NCBI RefSeq assembly: GCF_008369935.1
Contig: NZ_VTUZ01000037.1
Span: 1-64,000 of the forward strand
DNA: 64,000 bases
Reading direction: 5' to 3'
Source: Paraburkholderia panacisoli
GTDB taxonomy: Bacteria > Pseudomonadota > Gammaproteobacteria > Burkholderiales > Burkholderiaceae
Both the position numbers and the translations under genes were made by a program. Below the pieces are notes generated by a model. That model ran no database searches and had not been told where the DNA came from. It was given only the letters and a program-made list of their open reading frames with translations. Shown here in pieces: positions 1 to 7,891 of the stretch. Every line of letters starts with the position of its first letter. The first letter of the stretch is position 1.

Positions 1-29
1 CCGAAGGTGCACAGCTGAAGCCGGCGTAA
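1..29 (+). CDS. C-terminal tail of an IS110-family transposase (cut by window edge)
   Basis: The first bases read, from position 3, as EGAQLKPA followed by TAA. This matches the last residues (EGAQLKSA) of the transposase encoded on the minus strand at 2550-3704, so the window begins at the very end of a second, related IS110 element in the opposite orientation. The downstream non-coding sequences of the two copies also align, which supports the identification. The rest of the gene lies outside the window. Confidence 0.75.
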
Positions 30-129
30 GCCCCTAAAGGTTTGGCAGGAAGGAGGAACGGTCAGTCAGGCAACTACGCAAGCACAAACGGTTTGGAGTG
101 GACACGCCCGTGGAAAGTCCTGGTTGCTT

Positions 130-280
130 GTGCAACCGATTTTAAGATGGGGCGTGTTCCCGGACACAACTCCGGCGCAATGCGCATGCAGAATAAGGCT
201 GGCTACCACGCCAGCGGATAGAAGGTGAGTAAGACGTTGGAGTCTTACGCGCGCGATGATCGGCTTCAGACACGAAACAG
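130..280 (+). ncRNA. candidate IS110 bridge RNA (left copy)
   Basis: Two stem-loops are visible: GCTGGC/GCCAGC (198-215, loop TACCAC) and GTAAGAC/GTCTTAC (229-248, loop GTTGGA). The same stems occur downstream of the other IS110 transposase with different loops. Conserved stems with variable loops next to an IS110 transposase fit the published bridge-RNA architecture, where loops pair with target and donor DNA. That this RNA is expressed, and its ends, are inference. Confidence 0.4.
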
Positions 281-330
281 ACTTGGACCATAGTAACAGT
301 TACCAGGAGGGACCTGCCTCATGATGATCC

Positions 331-397
331 GGAGTTATCCACCGCCGGCCGGCGTCGTGGTCTAGATGCGACCCGCCGGCCGGCCGTGGATAACTCC
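331..397. repeat. large palindrome with GTTATCCAC arms
   Basis: GGAGTTATCCAC with a GC-rich GCCGGCCGGC arm is followed, after about 20 bases, by its reverse complement ending GTGGATAACTCC. A sister palindrome lies at 2112-2178. Both sit just outside the IS110 element at 535-2053, in the flanking inverted IS110 copies. This could be an end structure of those elements or a REP-like hairpin that they target. Confidence 0.6.
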
Positions 398-634
398 TGC
401 ACAGCAGTTCACGACGGCGTGACTTCTTGCTTCTCACAGGCTGTGCCTGCCCCTCAGCCAGCTGCGACTCTAGCGTATGCAGGCCCCGGGGCAGTCTTGC
501 CAACGCCAGCCACACACGTCCTCAAAACAATTCCTTGACAATTTGATGCACATAGAAGGACTTTCCCGATCTCGTGGCATAGCGAGATGCGAGGATGGTT
601 GGTGCTGGGCAACCCATCTGAGAAGGGGAAAGTC

Positions 635-1717
635 ATGGACAAGATTACTCGTATCGGCGTGGATCTGGCCAAGAACATCATCCAGGTACACGGCGTGGCC
701 AGCATGGAACGCGTGGTGGTCACGAAGGCAATCTCGCGGCAGAAGTTTCTCGAATGGTTTGCGAACCTCGAGCCGTGCCTGGTCGCGATGGAAGCGTGCA
801 GCGCAGCCCACTACTGGGGGCGCAAGCTGCGCGCGCTCGGCCATGAAGTCCGGCTGATTGCGCCGCAGTTCGCCGCGTCGTATCGCAAAGGCGGCAAGCA
901 CGTGAAGAACGACAGGCTTGATGCCGAGGCCATCTGCGAGGCCGCAGGCCGACCGCATATGCGCTTCGTGGCCGTCAAAACGACGGACCAGCAAAACGTG
1001 CTGTTGCTGCACCGCATGCGGGACGGTTTCGTTGAGGAGCGTACCGCGCTCGTCAACCGGCTTCGCGGTGAGCTGGTCGAGTTCGGCGTGTTCCTGCCGC
1101 AAGGCATCGACGCATTTCGTGCCCACTTCGTCGAGGCACTGGAGGACGGGGCCACTGAACTGAACGGTGTCGCGCGCACTGCGTTGGCGCGAGGCTGGGA
1201 GCACCTGCAGGCCCTCGACCAGCAAATCGCCTGGTGCGACGCGCAAGTCGCCGCGCATGTGAAGCACGACAGCAACGCGCAGCGCGTGATGGCGGTCATC
1301 GGCATCGGGCCGCTCACCGCGTCTGCCACGGTGGCCACCGTCGGCGACGCTCGCCTGTTCAAAAACGGCCGCCAATTTGCCGCCTGGCTCGGCACGGTGC
1401 CCAAACAGGCAAGCAGCGGCGGCAAGACCCGGCTGGGACGCATCACCAAACAGGGCAACACGTATCTGCGCACGCTGCTGTTCCAGGGTGCGCGCTCGGC
1501 CGTAACGAGCGTCCATCGACGAACCGACCGACTCTCGCGCTGGATCGTTCAACTCCAGGCACGCGTGGGTTGGTATCGAACGCTGGTGGCCGTCGCCAAC
1601 AAGCACGCGCGCATCCTGTGTGCGATTCTGGTCAAGGGCGAGCGCTTCGATCCCTCCTATGTCTCCACTCCCTCAACACTGGGCCGGCCACGGCAGGACA
1701 ACAGCACGAACAGGTAA
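635..1717 (+). CDS. IS110-family transposase (DEDD, IS1111-like)
   Basis: A 360-residue DNA-recombining enzyme of the IS110 family. The N-terminal RuvC-like domain shows IGVDLAK (first Asp), VAMEACSAAHYW (Glu) and KNDRLDAEA (the DxxD-type pair). The C-terminal transposase-20 domain has GIGPLTAS and the serine-containing TVPKQASSGGKTRLGRI segment. The ATG at 635 was chosen because GAGAAGGGGA lies just upstream and the protein then begins MDKITRIGVDLAK, as is typical; an upstream ATG at 587 gives an atypical extension. No frameshift is seen, so the gene may be active. The antisense strand carries a long ORF that is only a shadow of this gene. Confidence 0.93.
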   Translation: MDKITRIGVDLAKNIIQVHGVASMERVVVTKAISRQKFLEWFANLEPCLVAMEACSAAHYWGRKLRALGHEVRLIAPQFAASYRKGGKHVKNDRLDAEAICEAAGRPHMRFVAVKTTDQQNVLLLHRMRDGFVEERTALVNRLRGELVEFGVFLPQGIDAFRAHFVEALEDGATELNGVARTALARGWEHLQALDQQIAWCDAQVAAHVKHDSNAQRVMAVIGIGPLTASATVATVGDARLFKNGRQFAAWLGTVPKQASSGGKTRLGRITKQGNTYLRTLLFQGARSAVTSVHRRTDRLSRWIVQLQARVGWYRTLVAVANKHARILCAILVKGERFDPSYVSTPSTLGRPRQDNSTNR

Positions 1718-2020
1718 ATTCGCTGCGTCACCTAAAAGCGTGACTTCGTAATACAGGACGCAAAGGCAAGGATAGCGACCGGTCAGACCGGCAGCGGGCG
1801 AACTCGAACAACCTGCAGGCGCTACATCGCATGTATTCGCCGTCATCCGGATGGAGTCCTGCTGCGCGGTTACTATCCAGGCCCGGGCACCCGCAACGAT
1901 AGTGCTCAATAAGGCCGCTTATAGGTGTGCAGTCTGTCTCGCCGCTGAATGCCGAATGTGTCCCCCGATGACATGGGAATCGAATGGATGAATGGATAAA
2001 TCAACCCCAGCTTGCAAAAA
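1718..2020 (+). other. 3' non-coding segment of the IS1111-like element
   Basis: There is no credible gene in these 300 bp. A short perfect hairpin, CCGGT-CAG-ACCGG, lies at 1779-1791. In IS1111-type elements the bridge RNA is encoded in this 3' segment, so it is the natural place to look for one; only the position and the hairpin support this. Confidence 0.35.
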
Positions 2021-2111
2021 GGGAAAGTCCTTCTATGAGCAGGAAGTTGTCAAGACCTTTCGCGAACTGGGAGCGATAGCCGTTTTGTGGGACGCCATGA
2101 ACTGATGTCCA

Positions 2112-2178
2112 GGAGTTATCCACGGCCGGTCGGCGGGTCGCCCTGTCACGACCACGACGACCGGCCGTGGATAACTCG
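2112..2178. repeat. second GTTATCCAC palindrome
   Basis: GGAGTTATCCACGGCCGG is followed after about 30 bases by CCGGCCGTGGATAACTCG. It is the counterpart of 331-397, with identical outer arms but a different interior. It lies in the 3' flank of the minus-strand IS110 element. Confidence 0.6.
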
Positions 2179-2304
2179 GACTCCTTATAATTGGTTCCTC
2201 CTTGCGTTGATTGCGGCTCGCCAGCATACAAGTGCATTTGGGCCGCGTATTCCGGCGGATTTCCACCGCCCGTCATCCATTGCTGCGATCCAGTCTACGT
2301 CCCT

Positions 2305-2450
2305 AGTCTGAAGCCGATCATCGCGCGCGTAAGACCAACGTCTTACCCACCTTCTATCCGCTGGCGCCTGGCGCCAGCCGCATCCTGTATGCGCGTCGCG
2401 CTGGAATTTTTCCAGGAGGCATGCCCCATCTATAAAATCGGTTACGTGAG
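2305..2450 (-). ncRNA. candidate IS110 bridge RNA (right copy)
   Basis: Read on the minus strand, this holds GCTGGC/GCCAGC with loop GCCAGGC, then GTAAGAC/GTCTTAC (2329-2346) with loop GTTG. Both stems match the left copy (198-248) while the loops differ. It sits 100-250 bp downstream of the transposase stop. Bridge-RNA function is inferred from family knowledge. Confidence 0.4.
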
Positions 2451-2549
2451 TAACCTAGGTAGTCTACGGGCATGTTCACTTCAAACGAGTCCGTACGTCG
2501 GGTCTGACGCCTTGCGTGATTACGTTGATTGCAATAACCCCTTGCCGAC

Positions 2550-3704
2550 TCAAGCCGACTTCAGTTGCGCCCCTTCGGGGATTACGCCGTCCTTCAGATA
2601 GCGCCACAGCGCGATCGCGAGGCGCCGCGCGACTGCGACGATCGCGATACGCCGCGCCCGGCGGTTCGGTCCCGTGCTCTGCGTGCGCTGGTTGAACCAC
2701 TGCGTGAGCGCACTGCCGGGCTGGTGGCGCAGCCAGCACCACGCCATCTCGATCAGCAACGCGCGCACCCGTCCGTTGCCCTGCTTACTGATCCCCTGGT
2801 CGACCTGGCTCTGGCCGCTGTCGTACGGCTGCGGCACCAGCCCGACGCAGGCACCCACCTGGCGCCGGTTGCTGAACTCCCTCCAGAACAGCTCCAGCGC
2901 GAGGCGCGACGCGCCCACTTCGCCAATCCCCTTCAGGCGCGCCAGGTCATCGCTTCGCTTGCGCGCGGGTGCCGGCAGGCTCGCCTGGCGCGTCTTCTCG
3001 AGTGCCGCGAGTTGCTGCTCCGCGAGCGCCAGCCGTTCGCACTCGCGCAGCAGCCGCTCCCGCAGCTCGGGTGGCAGCGGCGTGCCGTCGTGGCACCGCA
3101 CCTCGTCACGGGCGAGCCGGCCGGCGAAGGCCTTGTGGTCGACCTCATCCCAGCAGCCGAGCGTGGCCAGCAGCTTACGCATCCGGTCGCGGTGCTGCAG
3201 CACTTCCTTCTGCAGTTCCCCGCGATCGCGCATCAGCTGGCGCGACGCCTCGTCCTGCGGTGACGGCACGTGAACCACGTGCATGCGGTCTTGCTCGCCA
3301 CGCAGCCAGGCGCGCAGGTTGATCACCAGGCTGATGACATCGAGCCGATCAGTCTTCGCGCGCCGCCTGTGGCGCTCGACCGGAATGCTCGCGGGGTCGA
3401 CGACGTAGCACTTAATGCCGCGCGCCTGCAGCGCGCGACAGATCCAGAACGCGTCCTGGCCGGCTTCGTAGCTCACGACGATGCGTACGCCCGCCGGTAG
3501 CAACCACTTTCCCCTGTGCGCCTCGATCAGGTCCAGCACCGCCTGCAGGCGCGCCGCGGCCTGGGGCTGCGCAACCGTGTGCACGGCCGGCTTCTCGCGC
3601 CGGCCGTCGTGCAGCGCGACCTTCCACTTCGCCGCGGCAAGCTCGAGTGACACCGCGAGCACCGGTTCTTCACCACCCGGCGTGAACGTCTGATCAGTGC
3701 GCAT
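2550..3704 (-). CDS. IS110-family transposase
   Basis: A 384-residue transposase of an IS110 subgroup distinct from the one at 635-1717. It begins MRTDQTFTPGGEE and has an N-terminal RuvC-like fold (AVSLELAAAKWKVAL, YEAGQDAFW, RRRAKTDRLD) followed by the helix-hairpin and C-terminal domain (LKGIGEVGASRL, VPQPYDSGQSQVDQGISKQG). The ATG at 3704 follows AAGGAGAG at good spacing; the longer frame upstream lacks family similarity. The reading frame is intact. The fragment at 12111-13261 belongs to the same broad subgroup, and the tail at 1-29 is its nearest relative in the window. Confidence 0.9.
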   Translation of the reverse strand: MRTDQTFTPGGEEPVLAVSLELAAAKWKVALHDGRREKPAVHTVAQPQAAARLQAVLDLIEAHRGKWLLPAGVRIVVSYEAGQDAFWICRALQARGIKCYVVDPASIPVERHRRRAKTDRLDVISLVINLRAWLRGEQDRMHVVHVPSPQDEASRQLMRDRGELQKEVLQHRDRMRKLLATLGCWDEVDHKAFAGRLARDEVRCHDGTPLPPELRERLLRECERLALAEQQLAALEKTRQASLPAPARKRSDDLARLKGIGEVGASRLALELFWREFSNRRQVGACVGLVPQPYDSGQSQVDQGISKQGNGRVRALLIEMAWCWLRHQPGSALTQWFNQRTQSTGPNRRARRIAIVAVARRLAIALWRYLKDGVIPEGAQLKSA

Positions 3705-3782
3705 GATCCTCTCCTTGTAGCAAGGGTTCGACCGACTAATTTTATCGAGCAGTCCGTCGGCAGATGTCCTGCGCATAGGATC

Positions 3783-4436
3783 TTATAGGAGGTTGTGGCC
3801 GGCGCCGCACAGCACCGCGTGCATCGCGTCGCCCAGCGCACCTTTGAGCCAGTTCCTGTCGAGTTTCCCGTCTGTCTTCATGTGACCGATGGCTGGCTCG
3901 ATTGCGCTGCGCCGCCTGATCATTGCGCGTAGTCCGCGTGTGATGCCCCGCCGCAAGCCCAGGTGGTAGATCTTCACGCCGTCGACGGCGACATCCTTGT
4001 ATCCACGGTCGACGATGGCGACTTCCGGCGTGGCGTCACACAGGATTGCCGCCTGTTCCAGCGCTTCAGCCAGCGTATGACCGTCATACGGATTGCCCGT
4101 CATCGAGCGCATGCCAACTACCAGTCCTTCCTTGTGAGTCGTTGTGAATCGACACTTTCACACCGAGTTCGTATGGCTTGCGCGCCTTGCCTTTGGCCAG
4201 ACACTCGACTTCCGGCGCGTGTAGCGCGTAGAGCTCGTTCTTGTCCGTCGGCTTCTGCGCCAGGATGCGCTTCGTGCGGCCAATCAGCTCCAGGAGGGCA
4301 GCGCGGCCTGAGTCTGCTACCTGTGCGACCTGTCGCTCCACATCGCGCATCACCCGTCCAACGCGTGAACGCGGCGTGCGCAGTGCTTTCCTCATGGAGC
4401 GGCCCCTTGAATCACCGGACACAGTCTCCCACCTAA
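3783..4436 (-). pseudogene. IS5-family transposase remnant (both ends missing, one frameshift)
   Basis: Two minus-strand frames together give the middle and C-terminal part of an IS5-family DDE transposase. The first (to about 4150) reads RVGRVMRDVERQ, DKNELYALHAPEVECLAKG and KPYELGVKVSI. After a one-base slip near 4148 the second reads THKEGLVVGMRSMTGNPYDG, AIVDRGYKDVAVDGVKIYH, RRRSAIEPAIGHMK and ALGDAMHAVLCGAGHNLL. The N-terminus is absent upstream of about 4436, and the protein stops early at the junction with the IS110 element. It is not functional. Confidence 0.88.
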
Positions 4437-4485
4437 AATAGCGGATCATACGACTGTGTTTTTGACCAACAACAAGCAAGAAGTG

Positions 4486-4767
4486 ATGGAAGTATTGACG
4501 GGGCCGGAGCGCCGGCGGCGATGGTCAGCGGAAGAGAAGCTGGCGATGGTGAGCGAGAGTTTCGAGCCGGGCAAGTCGGTCTCGATGGTTGCACGCCAGC
4601 ACGGCGTGAATCCGAATCAGCTGTTTCACTGGCGCAAGCTGTATCAGGACGGCAGCCTGTCGGCCGTCAGTGCCGGCGAGGGAGTCGTGCCGGCGTCGGC
4701 GCTGAGCGACGCACTCAAACAAATCAGGGTGCAGTTGACCCGGGAAAACGGACACCTATTCTTTTGA
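4486..4767 (+). pseudogene. IS3-family OrfA (IS2-group type), 3'-truncated
   Basis: The frame starting MEVLTGPERRRRWSAEEK is the helix-turn-helix OrfA of an IS3-family element of the IS2 group (KLAMVSESFEPGKSVSMVA, HGVNPNQLFHWRKLYQDG). Identity is lost after SDALKQIR, where the usual leucine-zipper and the OrfB overlap should follow; instead the frame runs into unrelated DNA (VQLTRENGHLFF) and stops. No OrfB is present. The truncation point, about 4725-4770, abuts another IS3 stub on the opposite strand. Confidence 0.82.
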
Positions 4768-4773
4768 TCAGAA

Positions 4774-4841
4774 GGCTTCAACGCTTCAACCAGGTAGAGC
4801 TTTATTATCTTGAGCTTTAACTGCTCACTGCACTTGGTCAT
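4774..4841 (-). pseudogene. N-terminal stub of an IS3-family OrfA (IS150 group)
   Basis: The minus strand from ATG 4841 reads MTKCSEQLKLKIIKLYLVEA, the start of an IS150-type OrfA. Upstream, to about 4893, is sequence resembling the left end of such elements (TGAACTTCACCCCAAAAGT, then TTGGACACC). The frame is lost within about 70 bases, where it meets the other IS3 remnant. Only this end of the element survives. Confidence 0.6.
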
Positions 4842-4915
4842 GAAACAAGTCCCAAAGGTTGGATCGGTGTCCAACTTTTGGGGTGAAGTTCAGCCAGCGC
4901 CCATCGCCTTCCGCG

Positions 4916-6796
4916 CTACGACGCCCGCGTCGCCGGGCTCACGCTGCGCAGCGCCGCGGCGGTGGTCGGCTGATATTCGGGCACCCAGCGGCGCAGGTCG
5001 CGGCGCACTTCGTCGTCGGATGGCACGCGATGCTGCATCAGCCACGGCAGCAGATTGTCGATCAGGCTGTCCGGCACTTCACGTGCACGCGCGATGCGCA
5101 ACTTCGGATGCGGAGTGCGGGTAGTCGTTTCATCGTCCGCCAGCAATTCTTCATAGAGCTTCTCGCCGGGACGCAGACCGGTGAACACCACGCGAATCTG
5201 CTCCTCGGTAAAGCCATACAGCCGGATCAGGTCATGCGCGAGATCGGCGATGCGCACCGGCTTGCCCATGTCGAGAATGAAGATCTCGCCGCCGTGCCCC
5301 ATGCTCGACGCCTGCAACACCAGTTGCGACGCTTCCGGAATCGTCATGAAAAAACGCGTGATCTCCGGGTGCGTGACCGTGACGGGACCGCCGCGCGCAA
5401 TCTGCTCCTGGAACTTCGGAATCACGCTGCCGGCGCTGCCCAGCACATTGCCGAAGCGCACCGTTTCGAACTGCGTGCGCCGCGCGCCCTGCGCCTGCAA
5501 TGCCGAGCAGGCCATCTCCGCGAGACGCTTGCTCGCGCCCATCACGTTGGTCGGGTTGACGGCCTTGTCGGTGGAGATCAGCACGAAACGAGCGACGTCG
5601 TGCCGGATCGCCGCGCGCCCCACGCGATACGTGCCAAGCACGTTGTTGCGCACGGCCTGCCAAGTGTTGATTTCTTCCATCAGCGGCACGTGCTTGTAGG
5701 CGGCTGCATGAAACACGATGTGCGGACAGTAGCGCACCATCGCCTGATCGAGCAGCAGCGAATCCTTCACGTCGCCGATGATCGGCACCACCGACACTTC
5801 CGGATACTTGTCGCGCAGCTCTTCGTTCAGCCGATAGATGGAGAACTCAGAGATATCGAACGCGACCAGTTGCACCGGGCCGAAGCGCAGGATCTGTCTG
5901 CACAGCTCCGAGCCGATCGAGCCGCCCGCACCCGTCACCATCACGACGCGATTCTTCAACAACGCTTCGACGTGATCCGTGTCGATCATCACTGGGTCGC
6001 GGCCCAGCAGGTCTTCGAGATCGATCTGACGCACTCGCGACAGGAACGCCTGGCCCTGGGTCAACGGCGTGAGCGCAGGCAGCGTCATCGCCCGCACGCC
6101 CGCACGCACGCACAGCGTGGCGATGCGCCGGTGCGCTTCCACCGACGCCGACGGCACGGCGATGATCACGTGCTCGACTTTCAGTTCGGCGGAGATTTTT
6201 TGCAGATCGCTGATCGTGCCGAGCACCCGGTAGCCGTAGATTTCGCGGCCCTGTTTGACCGGATCGTCGTCGAGCAGGCCCGCGAGGCGCCATTCGCCCG
6301 AGCGCTTCAGCTCGCGCACGAGGTTCGCGCCGGCATTGCCCGCGCCGAGGACCAGCACCGGCTTACCCTGCCCGACCAGACCGCCGTAGCGATAGAACTC
6401 CTTGGCCGCGCGATAGAGCGCGCGCGAGCCGCCCATCGCGAGGAACAGCAGCATCGGCGAAACGATCAGCACGGAGCGCGGCACCACTGGCGCCGGTTGC
6501 AACAGCGCGGAGCCGATCACGATGACCAGCGCGCCGACGCCGATCGCCTTCGCGATGCGCAGGAGGTCGGGCAAGCTCGCAAATACCCACATGCCGCGAT
6601 AGAGCCCGTAGCTGCGAAACATCACGGCGTAGACCAGCAGCACCCACACGAGTGCATGCAGGCCGCTCGCCCAGAACACAGCAGGCACCGGACCGTTGAA
6701 TCGGATCACGTATGCCAGCATCCAGGCCAGAGCCACCGCGCACAGATCGAACGCAAACGCACTGAACGAAAGCCATCGGGCTTTGAATCTTTTCAT
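4916..6796 (-). CDS. wbiI: membrane-bound nucleoside-diphosphate-sugar 4,6-dehydratase (WbiI/WbpM/PglF type)
   Basis: A 626-residue inner-membrane enzyme of the WbpM/PglF/CapD class, which acts on UDP-GlcNAc to give a 4-keto-6-deoxy sugar for the first sugars of an O-antigen. Residues 10-130 hold several transmembrane helices. A CoA-like Rossmann domain has GAGNAGA at 151. The catalytic SDR domain has GAGGSIG at 289-295 and the Thr-Met-Lys set STDKAVNPTNVMGASKR at 408-424, usual for this membrane-bound subgroup. Length is normal. The ATG at 6796 gives the canonical membrane start; a longer open frame runs on through the wbiH gene and is spurious. It is the last gene of the wbiG-wbiH-wbiI series and ends about 25 bp from IS3 debris. 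Confidence 0.93.
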   Translation of the reverse strand: MKRFKARWLSFSAFAFDLCAVALAWMLAYVIRFNGPVPAVFWASGLHALVWVLLVYAVMFRSYGLYRGMWVFASLPDLLRIAKAIGVGALVIVIGSALLQPAPVVPRSVLIVSPMLLFLAMGGSRALYRAAKEFYRYGGLVGQGKPVLVLGAGNAGANLVRELKRSGEWRLAGLLDDDPVKQGREIYGYRVLGTISDLQKISAELKVEHVIIAVPSASVEAHRRIATLCVRAGVRAMTLPALTPLTQGQAFLSRVRQIDLEDLLGRDPVMIDTDHVEALLKNRVVMVTGAGGSIGSELCRQILRFGPVQLVAFDISEFSIYRLNEELRDKYPEVSVVPIIGDVKDSLLLDQAMVRYCPHIVFHAAAYKHVPLMEEINTWQAVRNNVLGTYRVGRAAIRHDVARFVLISTDKAVNPTNVMGASKRLAEMACSALQAQGARRTQFETVRFGNVLGSAGSVIPKFQEQIARGGPVTVTHPEITRFFMTIPEASQLVLQASSMGHGGEIFILDMGKPVRIADLAHDLIRLYGFTEEQIRVVFTGLRPGEKLYEELLADDETTTRTPHPKLRIARAREVPDSLIDNLLPWLMQHRVPSDDEVRRDLRRWVPEYQPTTAAALRSVSPATRAS

Positions 6797-6807
6797 TGCG
6801 CAGAACC

Positions 6808-7842
6808 TCAGGATTGCCCGGAACGGGACGCATGGCGTCGCCAGCGGCGATCTATGCACAGCCCGGCGACCGCCAGTACGGCAGACCAAACGACCACAAC
6901 TAGCCATTGAATCAGGACGGCGAACTGTAGTGCCAATATAGCAAGCATTATGCCCGCCACCATGAACAAATACCAAACCCATGCCGTCGACGCGTGTCCC
7001 ACGCCCGACTGCACCATCCTCTGATAGTAGTGTTCGCGGTGCGCTTGCCAAAATTTTTCGCCGCGCAGCAGGCGTTTGAGCAGCGTCACCGAGGCGTCGC
7101 CGATAAACGGCGCGAAGCACAGCGCCGGAAACCACACCGGCCACACGCCTTCGCGCCAGCCCCAATAGCCGAGCGCGCCCGCGAGGAAGCCGAGCGGGAT
7201 CGAACCGGCGTCGCCGAGAAAAATCCGCGCGGGGTGGAAGTTGAACAACAGGAAGCCTGCCGCCGTCCCCGCCACGACGACCGCGGCCAGCGCGAGCGCG
7301 GGGTCCGCGTGGGCCGCATCGCCCGCCGGCAGCGACGCGGCGATCGCATAGCCGCCGAAGCCGAACAGCGCCATGCCGCCGGCGAGACCGTCCGAGCCGT
7401 CCATGAAATTGTACAAATTGACCAGCCAGACGAGCAGAACCGCCATCGCCGCCAGCGCCCACCAAGGCACCTCGGCCGGATACACGGCGACCAGCGCCCC
7501 CACCGCCGCCGCGTGGCCGCCAAAGCGCACGCGCGCCGGCAGGCCGCGGCGGTCGTCGATTTGCGAGAGCGCGGCGAGCAGCGCCGCCGCGAGCGCGGGC
7601 AGCCAGAGCGACGGCGCGATCAGCCAGATCAGCACGACGACCACCGGCACGATGCCCCAGCCGCCGACGCGCGGTGTCGGCCGGGTGTGCAGCGAGCGGT
7701 CGTTGGGGATATCGGTGGCAAGACGCCATGCAAGGCCGCTTCCGAGCAGCGCCCACAGAATCGCCGCGCACGCGGCCAACGCAGCGACACCCCACAGGAG
7801 CAGATGGAGAAGCGGATAGGCGGACAGTGAAGCGATCGACAT
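6808..7842 (-). CDS. wbiH: WecA/WbpL-like undecaprenyl-phosphate sugar-phosphate transferase
   Basis: A 344-residue polytopic membrane protein of glycosyltransferase family 4 (MraY/WecA/WbpL). It would transfer an N-acetylhexosamine-1-phosphate onto undecaprenyl phosphate to start O-antigen synthesis. Diagnostic motifs are SQIDDRRGLP (Asp pair), NLYNFMDGSDGLAGG, HPARIFLGDAGS and the C-terminal HREHYYQRM basic loop. About ten hydrophobic helices are visible. The ATG at 7842 gives the proper short N-terminus (MSIASLSAYPLL). It lies 11 bp upstream of wbiI, so the two are probably co-transcribed. By position and motifs it corresponds to Burkholderia wbiH. Confidence 0.92.
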   Translation of the reverse strand: MSIASLSAYPLLHLLLWGVAALAACAAILWALLGSGLAWRLATDIPNDRSLHTRPTPRVGGWGIVPVVVVLIWLIAPSLWLPALAAALLAALSQIDDRRGLPARVRFGGHAAAVGALVAVYPAEVPWWALAAMAVLLVWLVNLYNFMDGSDGLAGGMALFGFGGYAIAASLPAGDAAHADPALALAAVVVAGTAAGFLLFNFHPARIFLGDAGSIPLGFLAGALGYWGWREGVWPVWFPALCFAPFIGDASVTLLKRLLRGEKFWQAHREHYYQRMVQSGVGHASTAWVWYLFMVAGIMLAILALQFAVLIQWLVVVVWSAVLAVAGLCIDRRWRRHASRSGQS

Positions 7843-7891
7843 CGGCGGCAAGTTCAATATGGGTTCGGGGCGCGTAGCGCGCCTGGTGTTT

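Larger units (their letters stand above)
30..420 (+). mobile_element. 3' non-coding end of the left IS110 element
   Basis: This stretch has no credible gene. It is related, in inverted orientation, to about 2060-2549 downstream of the minus-strand IS110 transposase. Shared blocks include the AACCGATTTTA motif near 133, two hairpins at 198-215 and 229-248, and a large palindrome at 331-397. The copies are clearly diverged, so they are related elements rather than a recent duplication. IS110-type elements carry their functional RNA and recombination ends in such non-coding flanks. The exact element end is not determined; 420 is where the similarity fades. Confidence 0.55.
535..2053 (+). mobile_element. 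IS110-family element (IS1111-like) with subterminal inverted repeats
   Basis: The element is bounded by related inverted repeats: TTGACAATTTG to ACTTTCCC at 535-567 and GGGAAAGTCC to GTTGTCAA at 2021-2053, sharing the core CATAGAAGGACTTTCCC with one mismatch. It contains one transposase gene (635-1717) and about 300 bp of non-coding DNA after it. Subterminal inverted repeats and a long 3' non-coding segment are traits of the IS1111 branch of IS110. The true ends may lie slightly outside these repeats, and no target duplication is expected for this family. Confidence 0.7.
2060..3770 (-). mobile_element. IS110-family element, minus strand
   Basis: It consists of the transposase at 2550-3704 and a long 3' non-coding region reaching to about 2060 that resembles 30-420 in inverted orientation. 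The 5' side abuts the truncated IS5-family fragment near 3775. Together with the copy cut by the window start, it forms an inverted pair surrounding the IS1111-like element. Confidence 0.6.

Noticed and set aside
470..1606. 378-codon frame antisense to the IS110 transposase
   Set aside because: Complement of a GC-rich gene with no recognisable protein features.
331..2178. TTATCCAC sequences in the palindromes as DnaA boxes of an origin
   Set aside because: Only the palindrome arms carry them, there is no cluster of boxes or AT-rich unwinding region, and the context is mobile elements.
4859..6910. 683-codon open frame on the plus strand opposite wbiI
   Set aside because: Arg/His/Gln-rich translation with no domain; it mirrors codon bias of the well-supported wbiI gene on the other strand.
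4916..7795. A single 959-residue fusion of wbiH and wbiI
   Set aside because: The frame through 6808-7842 is not the wbiH frame; wbiH motifs (NFMDGSDG, HREHYY) are in a different frame with its own start and stop.
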